DNA from: Bryobacterales bacterium
Lineage (GTDB): Bacteria; Acidobacteriota; Terriglobia; Bryobacterales; Bryobacteraceae
DNA: 49,350 bases
Direction of reading: 5' to 3'
Assembly (NCBI GenBank): GCA_027459465.1
Contig: DAIDIH010000015.1
Coordinates: forward strand, 1-49,350
Under the pieces are notes generated by a model, which searched no databases, was not told the origin of the DNA, and was given only the letters and a program-made list of their open reading frames with translations. Positions 33,668 to 41,987 of this stretch are shown here, piece after piece. Every line of letters starts with the position of its first letter. The first letter of the stretch is position 1. Both the position numbers and the translations under genes were made by a program.

Positions 33668-34396
33668 ATGGTCAGAAAAGCAGTTCTGTTTTCGGGCGCC
33701 GCACTTGCTGCGCTCGCGTTCGCAACTACACCCCTCATGGCGGACCAACTCACGCTGGGCGGCGATGGGCAGGCCACGTTCACGGGCACGGGAAGCAACA
33801 CCGGAGACGTGATCACCATCGTTACGTCAGGCACGTCGGGTGGCTGCCCAGCGGGCGACACCTGCATTGGTTCGATTAACAGCGGCGGGTTCGAGTCACC
33901 TACGGGAACGAACATATTTGGCGGGGCATCGTGGAGTTTCTCGGTACCGCAGTCGGCGCCCCTGTTGTCCCTGCTGGCGCCATCAAGCCCCGGCGTTTAC
34001 AACGTGGATCAGAATGGCGGGCAGACGGCCACCTTTAACTTCTCCGGAAACGGCGACACGGTGAGCGGGACGATTGACTGGACTTCGCTCACGCAGAGCT
34101 CGACGACGCAGGCGGCCACGATCTCGGGCACGCTGATTGTAAGCTCCGTTAGTGGGGGGGGAACCGATGGGACGACGTTCGCCAAGGATTTTCCGCTCGG
34201 TGATACGCTCGGCGTCGACTACACATTCAATATGGGGAGCTCGCTCTCAGGCCTCCTAGGAAACAAACTTAGTGTAACCGGTACCGCCTCCAGTGGCGAG
34301 GTGCCCGGTGCGCCCGAGCCGACGACGCTGGTTCTTTATGGCGCCGGCATGCTCGTGGTCGGTTCCTACTTCCGGAAGCGCCGTCAAGCATCCTAG
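33668..34396 (+). CDS. PEP-CTERM protein 3
   Basis: This is an exported 242-residue protein. The signal peptide is about 1-25 (VLFSGAALAALAFATTPLMA). The body is rich in Gly, Ser and Thr (SGNGDTVSGTIDW, SSVSGGGTDGTTF), probably beta-structured, with no catalytic motif. The tail APEPTTLVLYGAGM has PEP at about 216-218, a hydrophobic helix and RKRR, the standard exosortase signal. ATG 33668 follows AGGAGGA. It is the best example here of a PEP-CTERM gene with a near-consensus sigma-54 promoter. A strong terminator-like structure lies about 180 bases after the stop. Confidence 0.9.
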   Translation: MVRKAVLFSGAALAALAFATTPLMADQLTLGGDGQATFTGTGSNTGDVITIVTSGTSGGCPAGDTCIGSINSGGFESPTGTNIFGGASWSFSVPQSAPLLSLLAPSSPGVYNVDQNGGQTATFNFSGNGDTVSGTIDWTSLTQSSTTQAATISGTLIVSSVSGGGTDGTTFAKDFPLGDTLGVDYTFNMGSSLSGLLGNKLSVTGTASSGEVPGAPEPTTLVLYGAGMLVVGSYFRKRRQAS

Positions 34397-34573
34397 GGGC
34401 TGTTGGTCCTGGCTTGCCTTTGGGGGGACGCGGAGCCCGGCCATGGCGCCGCCCCCGGTCAGTGCCTCGATTGACTTGCGGCACGCTTGGTTGTCCTCCC
34501 CGGGCGCTTCGGACGTCCCTTCAGTCATGGGGAGCCAGGATCTTAGCAAGGAATAAGTGAGCGCAGTAAGTAG

Positions 34574-34635
34574 CGCCGGGCTGGACTGACTGCTTCGTTA
34601 GGTTGTGCGAACAGTCAAGCCGGCCCGGCGTTTTT
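34574..34635 (+). terminator. Intrinsic terminator with long stem-loop
   Basis: The left arm (34574-34591, CGCCGGGCTGGACTGACT) and right arm (34613-34630, AGTCAAGCCGGCCCGGCG) pair over 18 positions with about three imperfect pairs and a 21-base loop. TTTTT follows at 34631-34635. It would end the PEP-CTERM gene 3 transcript and insulate the exosortase gene. Confidence 0.7.
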
Positions 34636-34850
34636 GTGCCTGTGCTTCGCCTTGCTTCCCGGCTTGAAATTTCCAGGGGACCGGAAAGTCTCATCCAAGT
34701 TGACGCAAGACTTTGCGCATTTCCTCCAGCAGAATCGCGAATCGTTCCATCTAAAGGGAGGATTGGTTTTTTTCTCAATCGGTTACAGACCATGCAGGGA
34801 ACGGAACTCCGAATGCAATTCAATTGCGCACGGCTGTGAATCCAGAGAGC
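34636..34850 (+). promoter_or_regulatory. Exosortase upstream region
   Basis: No gene is supported between the terminator and the exosortase. ACGGAA (GG at 34803-34804), a 10-base spacer and TGCAAT (GC at 34815-34816) have -24/-12 spacing, but the -24 half is poor, so this is only a weak promoter candidate. If used, transcription would start near 34828, ahead of ATG 34851 and past TTG 34824. Confidence 0.3.
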
Positions 34851-35798
34851 ATGCTGCTACGAGGTGATTGCGCGGAAGCAACCGCGGCCCCAGGGCGAGG
34901 ACGCGTGCATCCCTCGACATCGCCGACTCTGGCAACCCTGTTCGCCAGCCCGCCTCGGGGGCCGAACTTCTGGCTCGTAGTCATATTGGCTGTCGCGACC
35001 GGGGCGCTTTACGCTCCCGTGCTCGTCCGGCTCTCCCAGGACTGGTGGAGCGACCCGGACTACGGTCACGGCATGCTCGTTCCCATCTTTAGCGGCTACC
35101 TGATCTGGCGCGGCATCCGCTCTTACGGCTCACTCCCCTGGCGTCCCGCGCGGCTCGGACTTTTCGTGATCTTCGCTGCCCTGGGGCTACTCGCCGCGGG
35201 CCTCTTTGGCGCCGAGCTGTTCCTGAGCCGCGTTTCGTTTCTCGTCCTCGTAGCCGGGATCGTGCTCGCCCTCGCGGGCCGGCCCTTGCTTTCGGCCATC
35301 CGTTTCCCTCTCCTGTATTTGCTGTTCATGATTCCACTGCCGCGAATCATTTACAACCAAATCACGTTCCCCTTGCAGTTACTTACTTCCCGTCTTGCGG
35401 CGGACTGCCTTCGCCTGGCGGGGATTGCGGTCCTTCGCGAGGGAAACCTTGTGTTTGTGCCTCACTACAGCCTGGAGGTGGCGCAGGCTTGCAGCGGAAT
35501 CCGTTCCCTCATGTCTTTGGTCGCTCTGGCGGTCGCCTATGGGTACTTCGCCGAGACACGCGTTTGGGTTCGAATCGCCCTGGCTGCTTTTATGGTGCCG
35601 GTGGCGATCTTTTGCAACGGTCTGCGCGTGTTCGGGGCAGGGTTCCTCGGCAATTCGTTCGGGCCCGAATTGGCGGAAGGTTTCTTTCACGCGTTTTCCG
35701 GATGGCTCATCTTCCTTAGCGCCGCGTTCGTCATGTTCGCTATGCACGGCGCCTTCGCAACCGCGATGAAGAAGTCGAGGTCTCGAAACAATGGCTGA
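34851..35798 (+). CDS. Exosortase (EpsH-type membrane transpeptidase)
   Basis: This is a multi-helix inner-membrane cysteine protease/transpeptidase that recognises PEP-CTERM tails. About eight membrane segments are visible. The catalytic Cys lies in AQACSGIRS, the conserved Arg in NGLRVFGAG, and the His in FFHAFSGW. DPDYGHGMLVP is the usual early loop. The protein lacks the fused EpsI domain of some exosortases; EpsI is encoded separately and overlaps by eight bases. ATG 34851 has AGAGAG just upstream. A TTG at 34824 in the same frame has no ribosome site. It is the processing enzyme for the four PEP-CTERM proteins in this block. Confidence 0.92.
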   Translation: MLLRGDCAEATAAPGRGRVHPSTSPTLATLFASPPRGPNFWLVVILAVATGALYAPVLVRLSQDWWSDPDYGHGMLVPIFSGYLIWRGIRSYGSLPWRPARLGLFVIFAALGLLAAGLFGAELFLSRVSFLVLVAGIVLALAGRPLLSAIRFPLLYLLFMIPLPRIIYNQITFPLQLLTSRLAADCLRLAGIAVLREGNLVFVPHYSLEVAQACSGIRSLMSLVALAVAYGYFAETRVWVRIALAAFMVPVAIFCNGLRVFGAGFLGNSFGPELAEGFFHAFSGWLIFLSAAFVMFAMHGAFATAMKKSRSRNNG

Positions 35799-36435
35799 AC
35801 GCAAGTTCCGGCAGAACGCGGCGGCAGCGATGGCCTTCCTTCTGGCCTTCGCCTTCATGCTAAGGCTCTTCGCCAGAACAACGCCTGTTTTGACCCAGGA
35901 ACATTTGTCGCAGTTGCCCCTCAGGCTCGGGCCCTGGCGTGGCCAAGACACACCGATCGAGGCCCGAATCGTCGCTGCGATCGGAGTCGACTCATATCTG
36001 AATCGGGTCTACGTCGACCCTGCCGGCCAACCGGTGGAACTCTATATCGCTTTCTACGCCAATCAAAGGACCGACAAGTGGGTACATTCGCCGAAGGATT
36101 GTATCCCGGGAACCGGATGGGAGCCGGTCCGTGCCGGAACGGCCGGGGTCGACGTGCCGGGACGCGGTCTCGTGGTGGTAAACCGGTACGTGATCGAGAA
36201 GGGTCTCGATCACCGCCTGGTTTTTTATTGGTACCAGGGGCGCGGACGCGTGATGGCGAGCGAGTATGCCGCGAAATTCTGGTTGGCGGCCGACGCCATG
36301 CGGTGGAACCGCACCGACGAGTCTCTCGTGCGCGTTATCACGCCGATGGCGGACGGAGAATCCGCGGCCGGCGGACGCCTGCGCGCCTTCTTGCGCACTA
36401 TGTTTCCTCAACTGGATCGAGTGATTCCGGGATGA
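35791..36435 (+). CDS. epsI: EpsI family protein (exosortase partner)
   Basis: This is a membrane-anchored periplasmic protein of 214 residues that accompanies exosortase. The N-terminal membrane helix (AAAMAFLLAFAFMLRLFA) is followed by the EpsI body: LPLRLGPWRGQDTPIE, VELYIAFYANQRTDKWVHSPKDCIPGTGW and HRLVFYWYQGRGRVMASE. The HSPKDCIPG-GW element is the hallmark of the family. The gene overlaps the exosortase stop, so the two are translationally coupled. Its precise biochemical role is not established to my knowledge. Confidence 0.92.
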   Translation: MAERKFRQNAAAAMAFLLAFAFMLRLFARTTPVLTQEHLSQLPLRLGPWRGQDTPIEARIVAAIGVDSYLNRVYVDPAGQPVELYIAFYANQRTDKWVHSPKDCIPGTGWEPVRAGTAGVDVPGRGLVVVNRYVIEKGLDHRLVFYWYQGRGRVMASEYAAKFWLAADAMRWNRTDESLVRVITPMADGESAAGGRLRAFLRTMFPQLDRVIPG

Positions 36436-36463
36436 GCCCAAGTTTCCGACGGGAGGAATGAAC

Positions 36464-38749
36464 GTGAAACGAATCGTCACAGGATTTTTGGCACGAGGCC
36501 TCGCAGCCCTCTTGGCCTGCCTTCTTCTTAGTAACTGCAATATCGACCCCCAGAAGGCCAAACAGGCTTATCTCGATAGCGGCCGCCGCTACATGAAAAA
36601 GCACGACTACCAGGCGGCGGCGATCCAATTCAAGAATGCTCTCAAATTCGATCCCCGCCTCGTCGAAGCGTTTTACCAGTTAGGCTTGGCCAACGAAGCG
36701 CTGCAAAACTGGCAGGACGCCTACAAGAACTATAACCAGGCCGTTGAGCTCTCGCCTACCCGCGTGGACGTGCGCCTGAAACTCGCTCAAATCGAAATCA
36801 TGGCGCGGCAGTATACCCAAGCGCAGGATGTCCTGTCTTCCGTTCTGAAGTTGGACGCCAATAACGCCTTCGCCTACGAGCTTCTCGGCACCTGCAAGCT
36901 CGCGCAAAAACAGCCCGAGGCCGCTCGCGACGCACTCGCGCGCGCCGTGGCCCTGTCGCCAAACAACCCTTCGGCCGTCACCAATCTCGGCCTCGTCGAA
37001 ATTACGATGCGACAGTTTCCCAAGGCGGAAGAACATCTCAAGGACGCCGTGAAACTCAACCCACACGACCCCAGCGCGTACTCGAACCTGGCCAACCTCT
37101 ATCAGCTCTTGCATGAGCCGGCACAGGAGATCGACGCCTTCGAGCGCGGCATACAACAGAATCCCGATGCCGACCGCCTCTATCTGTCGTTGGCGGCGAT
37201 GCTTGACGCGCAGGGCAAGAACCCGGATGCCAAGAACATTCTGAACCGTCTCGCGGCCAGGAAACCCAATTCCAGCTCGGCAAGTATCGCCATCGGCGAT
37301 TACTACCTTTCGCGAAACGACATGCCGGACGCCGTGGCGCAATACCAGCACGCCATGCAACTGGCCCCCGAGGATGTCACCGCCATGAACAAGATGGTCG
37401 TCTGGGACCTCGAAAACGGGAAGATCAAAGACGCCGACACGCTGAACACGCGCGTCCTCCGCAAACGGCCCGGGGATCCCGATGCGCGCCTCGCCCGAGG
37501 GCAGATCCTGCTTCAGGAAGGCAAGCTTCAAGAGGCGATCTTACTATTGCGCAAAGAAATCACCGAGGAACGGGATGCCCCGCTTCCTCATCACCTGCTC
37601 GCCATGGCTCTGTGGCAGCAACAGAACGTGGCCGACGCCAAGAGCGAATTCCAGACCGCCCTGCGCTTCGATCCCGCCTATCTTCCCTCCGAACGCGGCC
37701 TGACCGAGTTGCTCCTCTCGACGGGCGACCTCGGTCCCGCAGAAGAGATTGGAGTGCGAATGGTTCAGCAGCACCCAAACGATTTTACCGGACGGATGCT
37801 GATGAGTACGATCTTCCTTCGACAGGGTAACGCCACCGCCGCTCGGGCCAATGCCCTGGCCGCCAGGAACATTGCCCCCAAAGATCCAGGTCCCGTCGTG
37901 GATCTTGCCCTCGCCGACGCCATTGAGAAAAAGTGGGCCCAGGCGGAGTCCGAGTTTACCGCCGCCCTCAGCGAAGATCCGCACTCTCTGCCGGCGCTCA
38001 CCCAATTTTCCGGCTATTGGATGCAGCGGGGCCAACCCGGCCGCGCTATCGCCCTCGTCAAACAATTTCTCGCTTCCTACCCGGCCGACGCGCAAGGCCA
38101 TGCGCTGCTCGGCTCGCTCGCCCTTGCCGCCAAACAGAACGAACTTGCCGCCGCCGAACTCGAGCAAGCATGCAAATTGGACCCCAAGCTCGTCCAACCC
38201 CATGTGCTGCTCGGCCAACTCTATCAGCGCCAAAACCAGCTAGGCCCGGCGATCCAGCAATACGAAGCCGCACTGGCGCAGCAAGCCCACTCCGCCTATC
38301 TCGAGACTGCCGTCGCCAATCTTTACTCCGATCTCGGGAAGGCCGGCTTGGCGAAGCGCCACTATCAAGCCGCCCTCGCCATCGACCCGAACTACGGCCC
38401 TGCCGCCGGCAACTTAGCTTGGCTGGAAGCCCAGAACGGCGAGAACCTCGACGTGGCGCTCGGGTTGGCGGAGAAAGCGAAGCAGGTGTTGCCGGACCCC
38501 GCGCCGATCACCGATACACTCGCCTGGATTCAGTATAAAAAGGGAGTCTACTCGAGCGCCGTTCCTCTTTTCGAAGAATGCGTAAAGAAAGCGCCTTCCT
38601 CGCCCGTCTACCACTACCACTTAGGCCTGGCGCTGCTGGCCAGTGGCCAAAAAGGAGAAGGAAGGGCGCAACTGGAAGCAGCGCTTCGACTCAACCTCTC
38701 CGGGGACGACGCCAAGAAAGCCCGCGAGGCCCTCGGCCGGCAGAACTGA
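36464..38749 (+). CDS. prsT: PrsT-like TPR-repeat lipoprotein
   Basis: This is a secreted TPR protein of about 760 residues, matching the PEP-CTERM-system TPR lipoprotein group. The lipobox region LLACLLLSNC gives two possible lipidation cysteines, about 19 and 25. LSNC has Asn at -1, which is uncommon, while LLAC is more ordinary. Some 15-18 TPR units follow, with recurring A-x-x-LG-x(2)-Y/L and F-x-P patterns. GTG 36464 lies seven bases after GGAGG. ATG 36458 in the same frame is too close to that site. It follows epsI by 28 bases and is probably in the exosortase operon. Its lipid would be added by the Lgt/LspA machinery encoded at 42885-44142. Confidence 0.88.
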   Translation: MKRIVTGFLARGLAALLACLLLSNCNIDPQKAKQAYLDSGRRYMKKHDYQAAAIQFKNALKFDPRLVEAFYQLGLANEALQNWQDAYKNYNQAVELSPTRVDVRLKLAQIEIMARQYTQAQDVLSSVLKLDANNAFAYELLGTCKLAQKQPEAARDALARAVALSPNNPSAVTNLGLVEITMRQFPKAEEHLKDAVKLNPHDPSAYSNLANLYQLLHEPAQEIDAFERGIQQNPDADRLYLSLAAMLDAQGKNPDAKNILNRLAARKPNSSSASIAIGDYYLSRNDMPDAVAQYQHAMQLAPEDVTAMNKMVVWDLENGKIKDADTLNTRVLRKRPGDPDARLARGQILLQEGKLQEAILLLRKEITEERDAPLPHHLLAMALWQQQNVADAKSEFQTALRFDPAYLPSERGLTELLLSTGDLGPAEEIGVRMVQQHPNDFTGRMLMSTIFLRQGNATAARANALAARNIAPKDPGPVVDLALADAIEKKWAQAESEFTAALSEDPHSLPALTQFSGYWMQRGQPGRAIALVKQFLASYPADAQGHALLGSLALAAKQNELAAAELEQACKLDPKLVQPHVLLGQLYQRQNQLGPAIQQYEAALAQQAHSAYLETAVANLYSDLGKAGLAKRHYQAALAIDPNYGPAAGNLAWLEAQNGENLDVALGLAEKAKQVLPDPAPITDTLAWIQYKKGVYSSAVPLFEECVKKAPSSPVYHYHLGLALLASGQKGEGRAQLEAALRLNLSGDDAKKAREALGRQN

Positions 38750-38918
38750 TTTGGCATCCGTCACCACAGGCGCGGCGCGTGAATGCAATCGGGCTGGACT
38801 TGGTCTGAATGCGGGTGGCTTACCCATCGGAATAACCCTAAGTTCCAGTTATGCGCAGATTGCTTTCATGATTCGCGCTCCACGGGCCTTCGACAGCCCA
38901 CGGGAACAACGTTCGGGA

Positions 38919-38936
38919 TTGGCCCCAGGATTGCTT
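38919..38936 (+). promoter_or_regulatory. Sigma-54 promoter of PEP-CTERM gene 4
   Basis: TTGGCC (GG at 38921-38922), 10-base spacer, TTGCTT (GC at 38933-38934). This is the best -24/-12 match in the window, with a start codon 57 bases downstream of the -12 GC. The rest of the 241-base gap after the TPR gene shows no gene. Confidence 0.7.
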
Positions 38937-38990
38937 GAACCGGTGTCTGCAGTGGTGCGCAAAAGAAGCTTTCAGGAGGAGAGCCCAGCA

Positions 38991-39677
38991 ATGCGATTTC
39001 TAGCCGGCGTACTTTTTGTTCTGTGTGGTGTCGTGATCGTCCGGGCGGACACGTTGAGCATCCAGACGTCAGGTCTGCCTTCATACCAGTACGGTGGATA
39101 TTACGTCGGGCCAGCGAAGGGCACGGACAACGGTCAGGGCCCGATTGATCTGTGGTGCGACGATTTTGCTCATACTACATACGTGCCGACGACGTATTAC
39201 GCCAATGTCAGTACCGTGCCGTCACCTACAGGCGCCCGTTTTACCAGCGACGGCGATTATGCCGTTGATTATGAAGAAATTGCATGGCTGATGTCGCAGT
39301 ACTATTCGATGGCGACGAAGACGAATCAAAGTGTTGGGGATCTTCAGTTCGCAATCTGGCTGATTTTTGACCCAAGCGTTACGGGCCTGCAGACTTCAGG
39401 CGCTCTTGCGTGGGTAACGAAGGCCGAGAATGCCAATCTAAGCGCCTATAACTACAACACGGTCCGTATCTTCACTCCGACGAACTGTTCCGGCAGTGGC
39501 TGCGCACCCGGGAATCAGGAGTTCATGAGTGGTGTCCCGGCGACCCCGGAACCTTCAAGTATGGCCCTGGGGGCTTCTGGCGCTCTGCTCACTCTCTATT
39601 TCCTTCGCCGCCGGAAACGCTCCATTTCGCTCGCAATGCCCAACAGTACCGGCAGACGGGCGGATGTCGGCGCCTAA
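38991..39677 (+). CDS. PEP-CTERM protein 4
   Basis: This is an exported protein of about 228 residues. The signal peptide is MRFLAGVLFVLCGVVIVRA. The body begins LSIQTSGLPSYQYGGYYVGP and has DLWCDDFAHT, EIAWLMSQYY and DLQFAIWLIFD. The tail TPEPSSMALGASGALL has PEP at about 186-188, then a hydrophobic helix and RRRKR. Unusually, about 18 more residues follow the Arg cluster. ATG 38991 has AGGAGGA 10 bases upstream. An in-frame ATG at 38643 would run through the promoter and the previous gene and is not used. GxxxWCDD-type bodies are frequent among PEP-CTERM proteins, but no enzyme activity is known. Confidence 0.88.
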   Translation: MRFLAGVLFVLCGVVIVRADTLSIQTSGLPSYQYGGYYVGPAKGTDNGQGPIDLWCDDFAHTTYVPTTYYANVSTVPSPTGARFTSDGDYAVDYEEIAWLMSQYYSMATKTNQSVGDLQFAIWLIFDPSVTGLQTSGALAWVTKAENANLSAYNYNTVRIFTPTNCSGSGCAPGNQEFMSGVPATPEPSSMALGASGALLTLYFLRRRKRSISLAMPNSTGRRADVGA

Positions 39678-39686
39678 GTTCCGGAG

Positions 39687-40070
39687 ATGTCCGGCTTAGC
39701 GCGCACACGTGTGGTGCTGCGGATGCCTGAAAGCGATGAACGGTGGCACGCTCAACCCGGGCCAGAAGACCCGGATGAGTTGAAGCGCATGTATTCGGTT
39801 TATGTGTGGCGGCAAATCCGGGCGCAGCGGCGCCGCCTGTCGGAGAACGTGAATTTATCCCATGAGCTGGAGTCCCGTCTAAATGCGACCGATCCGAACT
39901 CGGCCACATATAGACTGATTCGGAGGATGCGCGCCGCATTGAGGATGGACGAAGTGCGGCTACGGGACGACATCGATCACATGGTCAGCCGCTTCCACGA
40001 ACTTGATTCGCAACCCCCGGACGATGGGCGAAACGAGAAGACGACGGCGGCAAAGGCATCCCACGACTGA
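39687..40070 (+). CDS. Small helical protein, function unknown
   Basis: This 127-residue reading frame starts nine bases after PEP-CTERM gene 4, so it should share its transcript. The part from about residue 13 (ATG 39723, MPESDERW) looks like a helical bundle or coiled coil: RQIRAQRRRLSENVNL, RLIRRMRAALRMDEVRL and DDIDHMVSRFHEL. No signal peptide or known motif is seen. The ribosome site is poor for ATG 39687, and ATG 39723 is an alternative. Its arrangement mirrors the small protein after PEP-CTERM gene 1. The 150 bases between it and the trehalase stop contain nothing recognisable. Confidence 0.5.
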   Translation: MSGLARTRVVLRMPESDERWHAQPGPEDPDELKRMYSVYVWRQIRAQRRRLSENVNLSHELESRLNATDPNSATYRLIRRMRAALRMDEVRLRDDIDHMVSRFHELDSQPPDDGRNEKTTAAKASHD

Positions 40071-40220
40071 CCTGCCGGCCGCTTGGCCATCCTGTCGGCG
40101 CGAATGCACTTTGCCTGCTCTCTCGATGCCATCGATGCCTGGCGCTTCGCTTGGACTGAGGACGAAACGCCACGCCCCGGCGCGGGTTCCCGTCGAGTGC
40201 TTCAAAATGTGAGACAAGGT

Positions 40221-41831
40221 TCACGGGTTCTTTTTGGCTTCGGGCGGTCTTACTGCGTTGAGCTTGGCTTTGTCGGCCGGCGGGAGGGCGTCGTAAAGGG
40301 TGGTGAAGGCGGCGTTGGTCCAGCCGAAGCCGATTTGGTTGGCCAGGTAACCGAAGCGGATGCCACCGCCGAGGTTGGCGCCGCCTTCGACGACGTCGTA
40401 TTTCTCGACGATGGTTCCGGTGCGGAGATACTCTTCGAGCACCATGGTGAGAAATTTCAGACTGACGCGGTCGGCGTCGGCGTTGTAGCCGTAGCGGCGG
40501 AGACCCTGGAGGGCGATCAGTTCGATCGGTGCCCAACCGTAGGGGGCGTCCCATTGCTCGCCGGTGCGCAGCGTGCTCGTCATCAGGCCGCCGCGGGCTT
40601 CGAATTTCGATAAGTTCTCCACCGTGCGTCGGGCCTGTTCCTTGGTCGCAATGCCGGCCCAGAGCGGGTAGTAAGTGGTCAAGTAAGGATAGGGGCGTAG
40701 TTTCTTTGTGACGAAGTCATAGTCGTAGAACAGGCCGTCTTTGTCGTCCCAGAGTAACTTTCGGATCCGCTCGCCGCGCACGCGGGCGCGCTCCTTCCAC
40801 ACACCGGCCCCGGAGCCGCGCCCGGCGATGGTGAGGATTTCGGCGGCCTGGTCTTCCATGATGTAAAGGAGCGAGTTGAGGCAGACAGGGTCGTAGTGGA
40901 TGATGTCGGCGTTGAAGGGGCCGAAGCGGTTGGAGGGGTCGAAGCCGCTTTCGCGCATGGAGCGGTCGGCGGTGTAGAACAGCGGAGTGAGTTGATTCGT
41001 GCTTTTGTTGTAATACTGGCTGACGTCGTAGTCGGTGATGGTGTGCGTGCGGAAGTATTCGCGGATGATTTCGAATTCGTTCTGGCCTTTTTCGTTCAAC
41101 TCGGCCGAGACGGCTTCCGGCGCGGGACCTTTGCCGGTGTCGTAGTAGCGCTCGAGGCCGGTTTCCGGGGTGAGGTGCGGGGGCGTCGTCCAGAAGCAGT
41201 AGTATTTCTCGATTTGCGGAATCGAGGCGGCGAGCCAGGCCTTGTCGCCCGTCTTGCGGTAGACGTTGAGTAACATCTCGGTGAGGAACGGCGGCTGGGA
41301 GCGGTGAATGTAGTAAGTGCGGTTGGCGTTGAGGATTTTGCCGTAATTAGCGATTTCGTAGAGGAAGTTATCGGCCATGTCCTTGGCAAGGGAGATTTCG
41401 CCGTCGCGGAGGAGGCCGAGTTGAATGAAGAAACTATCCCAGCCGTACATTTCGTTGAAGCGGCCGCCAGGGACGACGTAGGGCTTGGGGAGATAGAGCA
41501 GTCCCTGCACGTCGGGATCTTCGCCGTTGGCGGGCAGGCGGCGGAGTTCGATTTTGGCGAAGTCAGCCGGGGCCATGTCGCGCTTCACGCGGGCTTCGAT
41601 GGCAGCCAGATCCTCGCCCGCCGGGACGTAGACGGGCCACTTGCCGTTGGGCAGGGGCTTGAATTTCGGATCCACCGCGGCTTTGGCGAGGTCACGGTCC
41701 GAACGTTCGAGCGTCTTCCAGTTTTGCTTGATGTAGCTTTGGATGGAGGCGACCGGCGATGAAACCGCGGGTTGGGCGATTGAGAGGACCGAGGTCAGGC
41801 ACAACAGGCACAGCAGATGTTTCATCAGCAT
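40221..41831 (-). CDS. treA: Periplasmic trehalase, GH37
   Basis: This hydrolase splits trehalose into two glucose molecules in the periplasm. Both trehalase signatures are present: PGGRFNEMYGWDSFF (signature 1) and QWDAPYGWAPIE (signature 2). NRTYYIHRSQPPF is another conserved stretch, and GGG-rich EGGANLGGGIRFGY ends the family core. The signal peptide is MKHLLCLLCLTSVLSIAQPAVS. The 536-residue length matches TreA. ATG 41831 has AAGGGA six bases upstream. The in-frame ATG at 41846 lacks such a site. The gene is convergent with the small helical gene and divergent from the EXORDIUM-like gene. It appears unrelated to the polysaccharide system. Confidence 0.93.
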   Translation of the reverse strand: MLMKHLLCLLCLTSVLSIAQPAVSSPVASIQSYIKQNWKTLERSDRDLAKAAVDPKFKPLPNGKWPVYVPAGEDLAAIEARVKRDMAPADFAKIELRRLPANGEDPDVQGLLYLPKPYVVPGGRFNEMYGWDSFFIQLGLLRDGEISLAKDMADNFLYEIANYGKILNANRTYYIHRSQPPFLTEMLLNVYRKTGDKAWLAASIPQIEKYYCFWTTPPHLTPETGLERYYDTGKGPAPEAVSAELNEKGQNEFEIIREYFRTHTITDYDVSQYYNKSTNQLTPLFYTADRSMRESGFDPSNRFGPFNADIIHYDPVCLNSLLYIMEDQAAEILTIAGRGSGAGVWKERARVRGERIRKLLWDDKDGLFYDYDFVTKKLRPYPYLTTYYPLWAGIATKEQARRTVENLSKFEARGGLMTSTLRTGEQWDAPYGWAPIELIALQGLRRYGYNADADRVSLKFLTMVLEEYLRTGTIVEKYDVVEGGANLGGGIRFGYLANQIGFGWTNAAFTTLYDALPPADKAKLNAVRPPEAKKNP

Positions 41832-41987
41832 GGAAGTCCCTTTCACGGCGATGGAAACAAGGATAACTTACCCGCGCGGGGTGCGGGCATGGGAGTACTT
41901 TTGGGGCTTCGTCGAGTGATAAGATCTGCCTGATCGGCTCATGTGCGGCCGCCACCGGCCGGCAAGCCGCGATCGAAGGAGGAGCAG

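Noticed and set aside
34603..34839. 78-residue open frame upstream of the exosortase gene
   Set aside because: It starts inside the terminator loop, has no ribosome site and resembles no protein.
38901..38917. GGGAAC/GTTCGGG element near the gene 4 promoter as a copy of the 33511 palindrome
   Set aside because: The arms are only four bases (GAAC/GTTC) and the site abuts the -24 box, so it is not a comparable upstream activator site.
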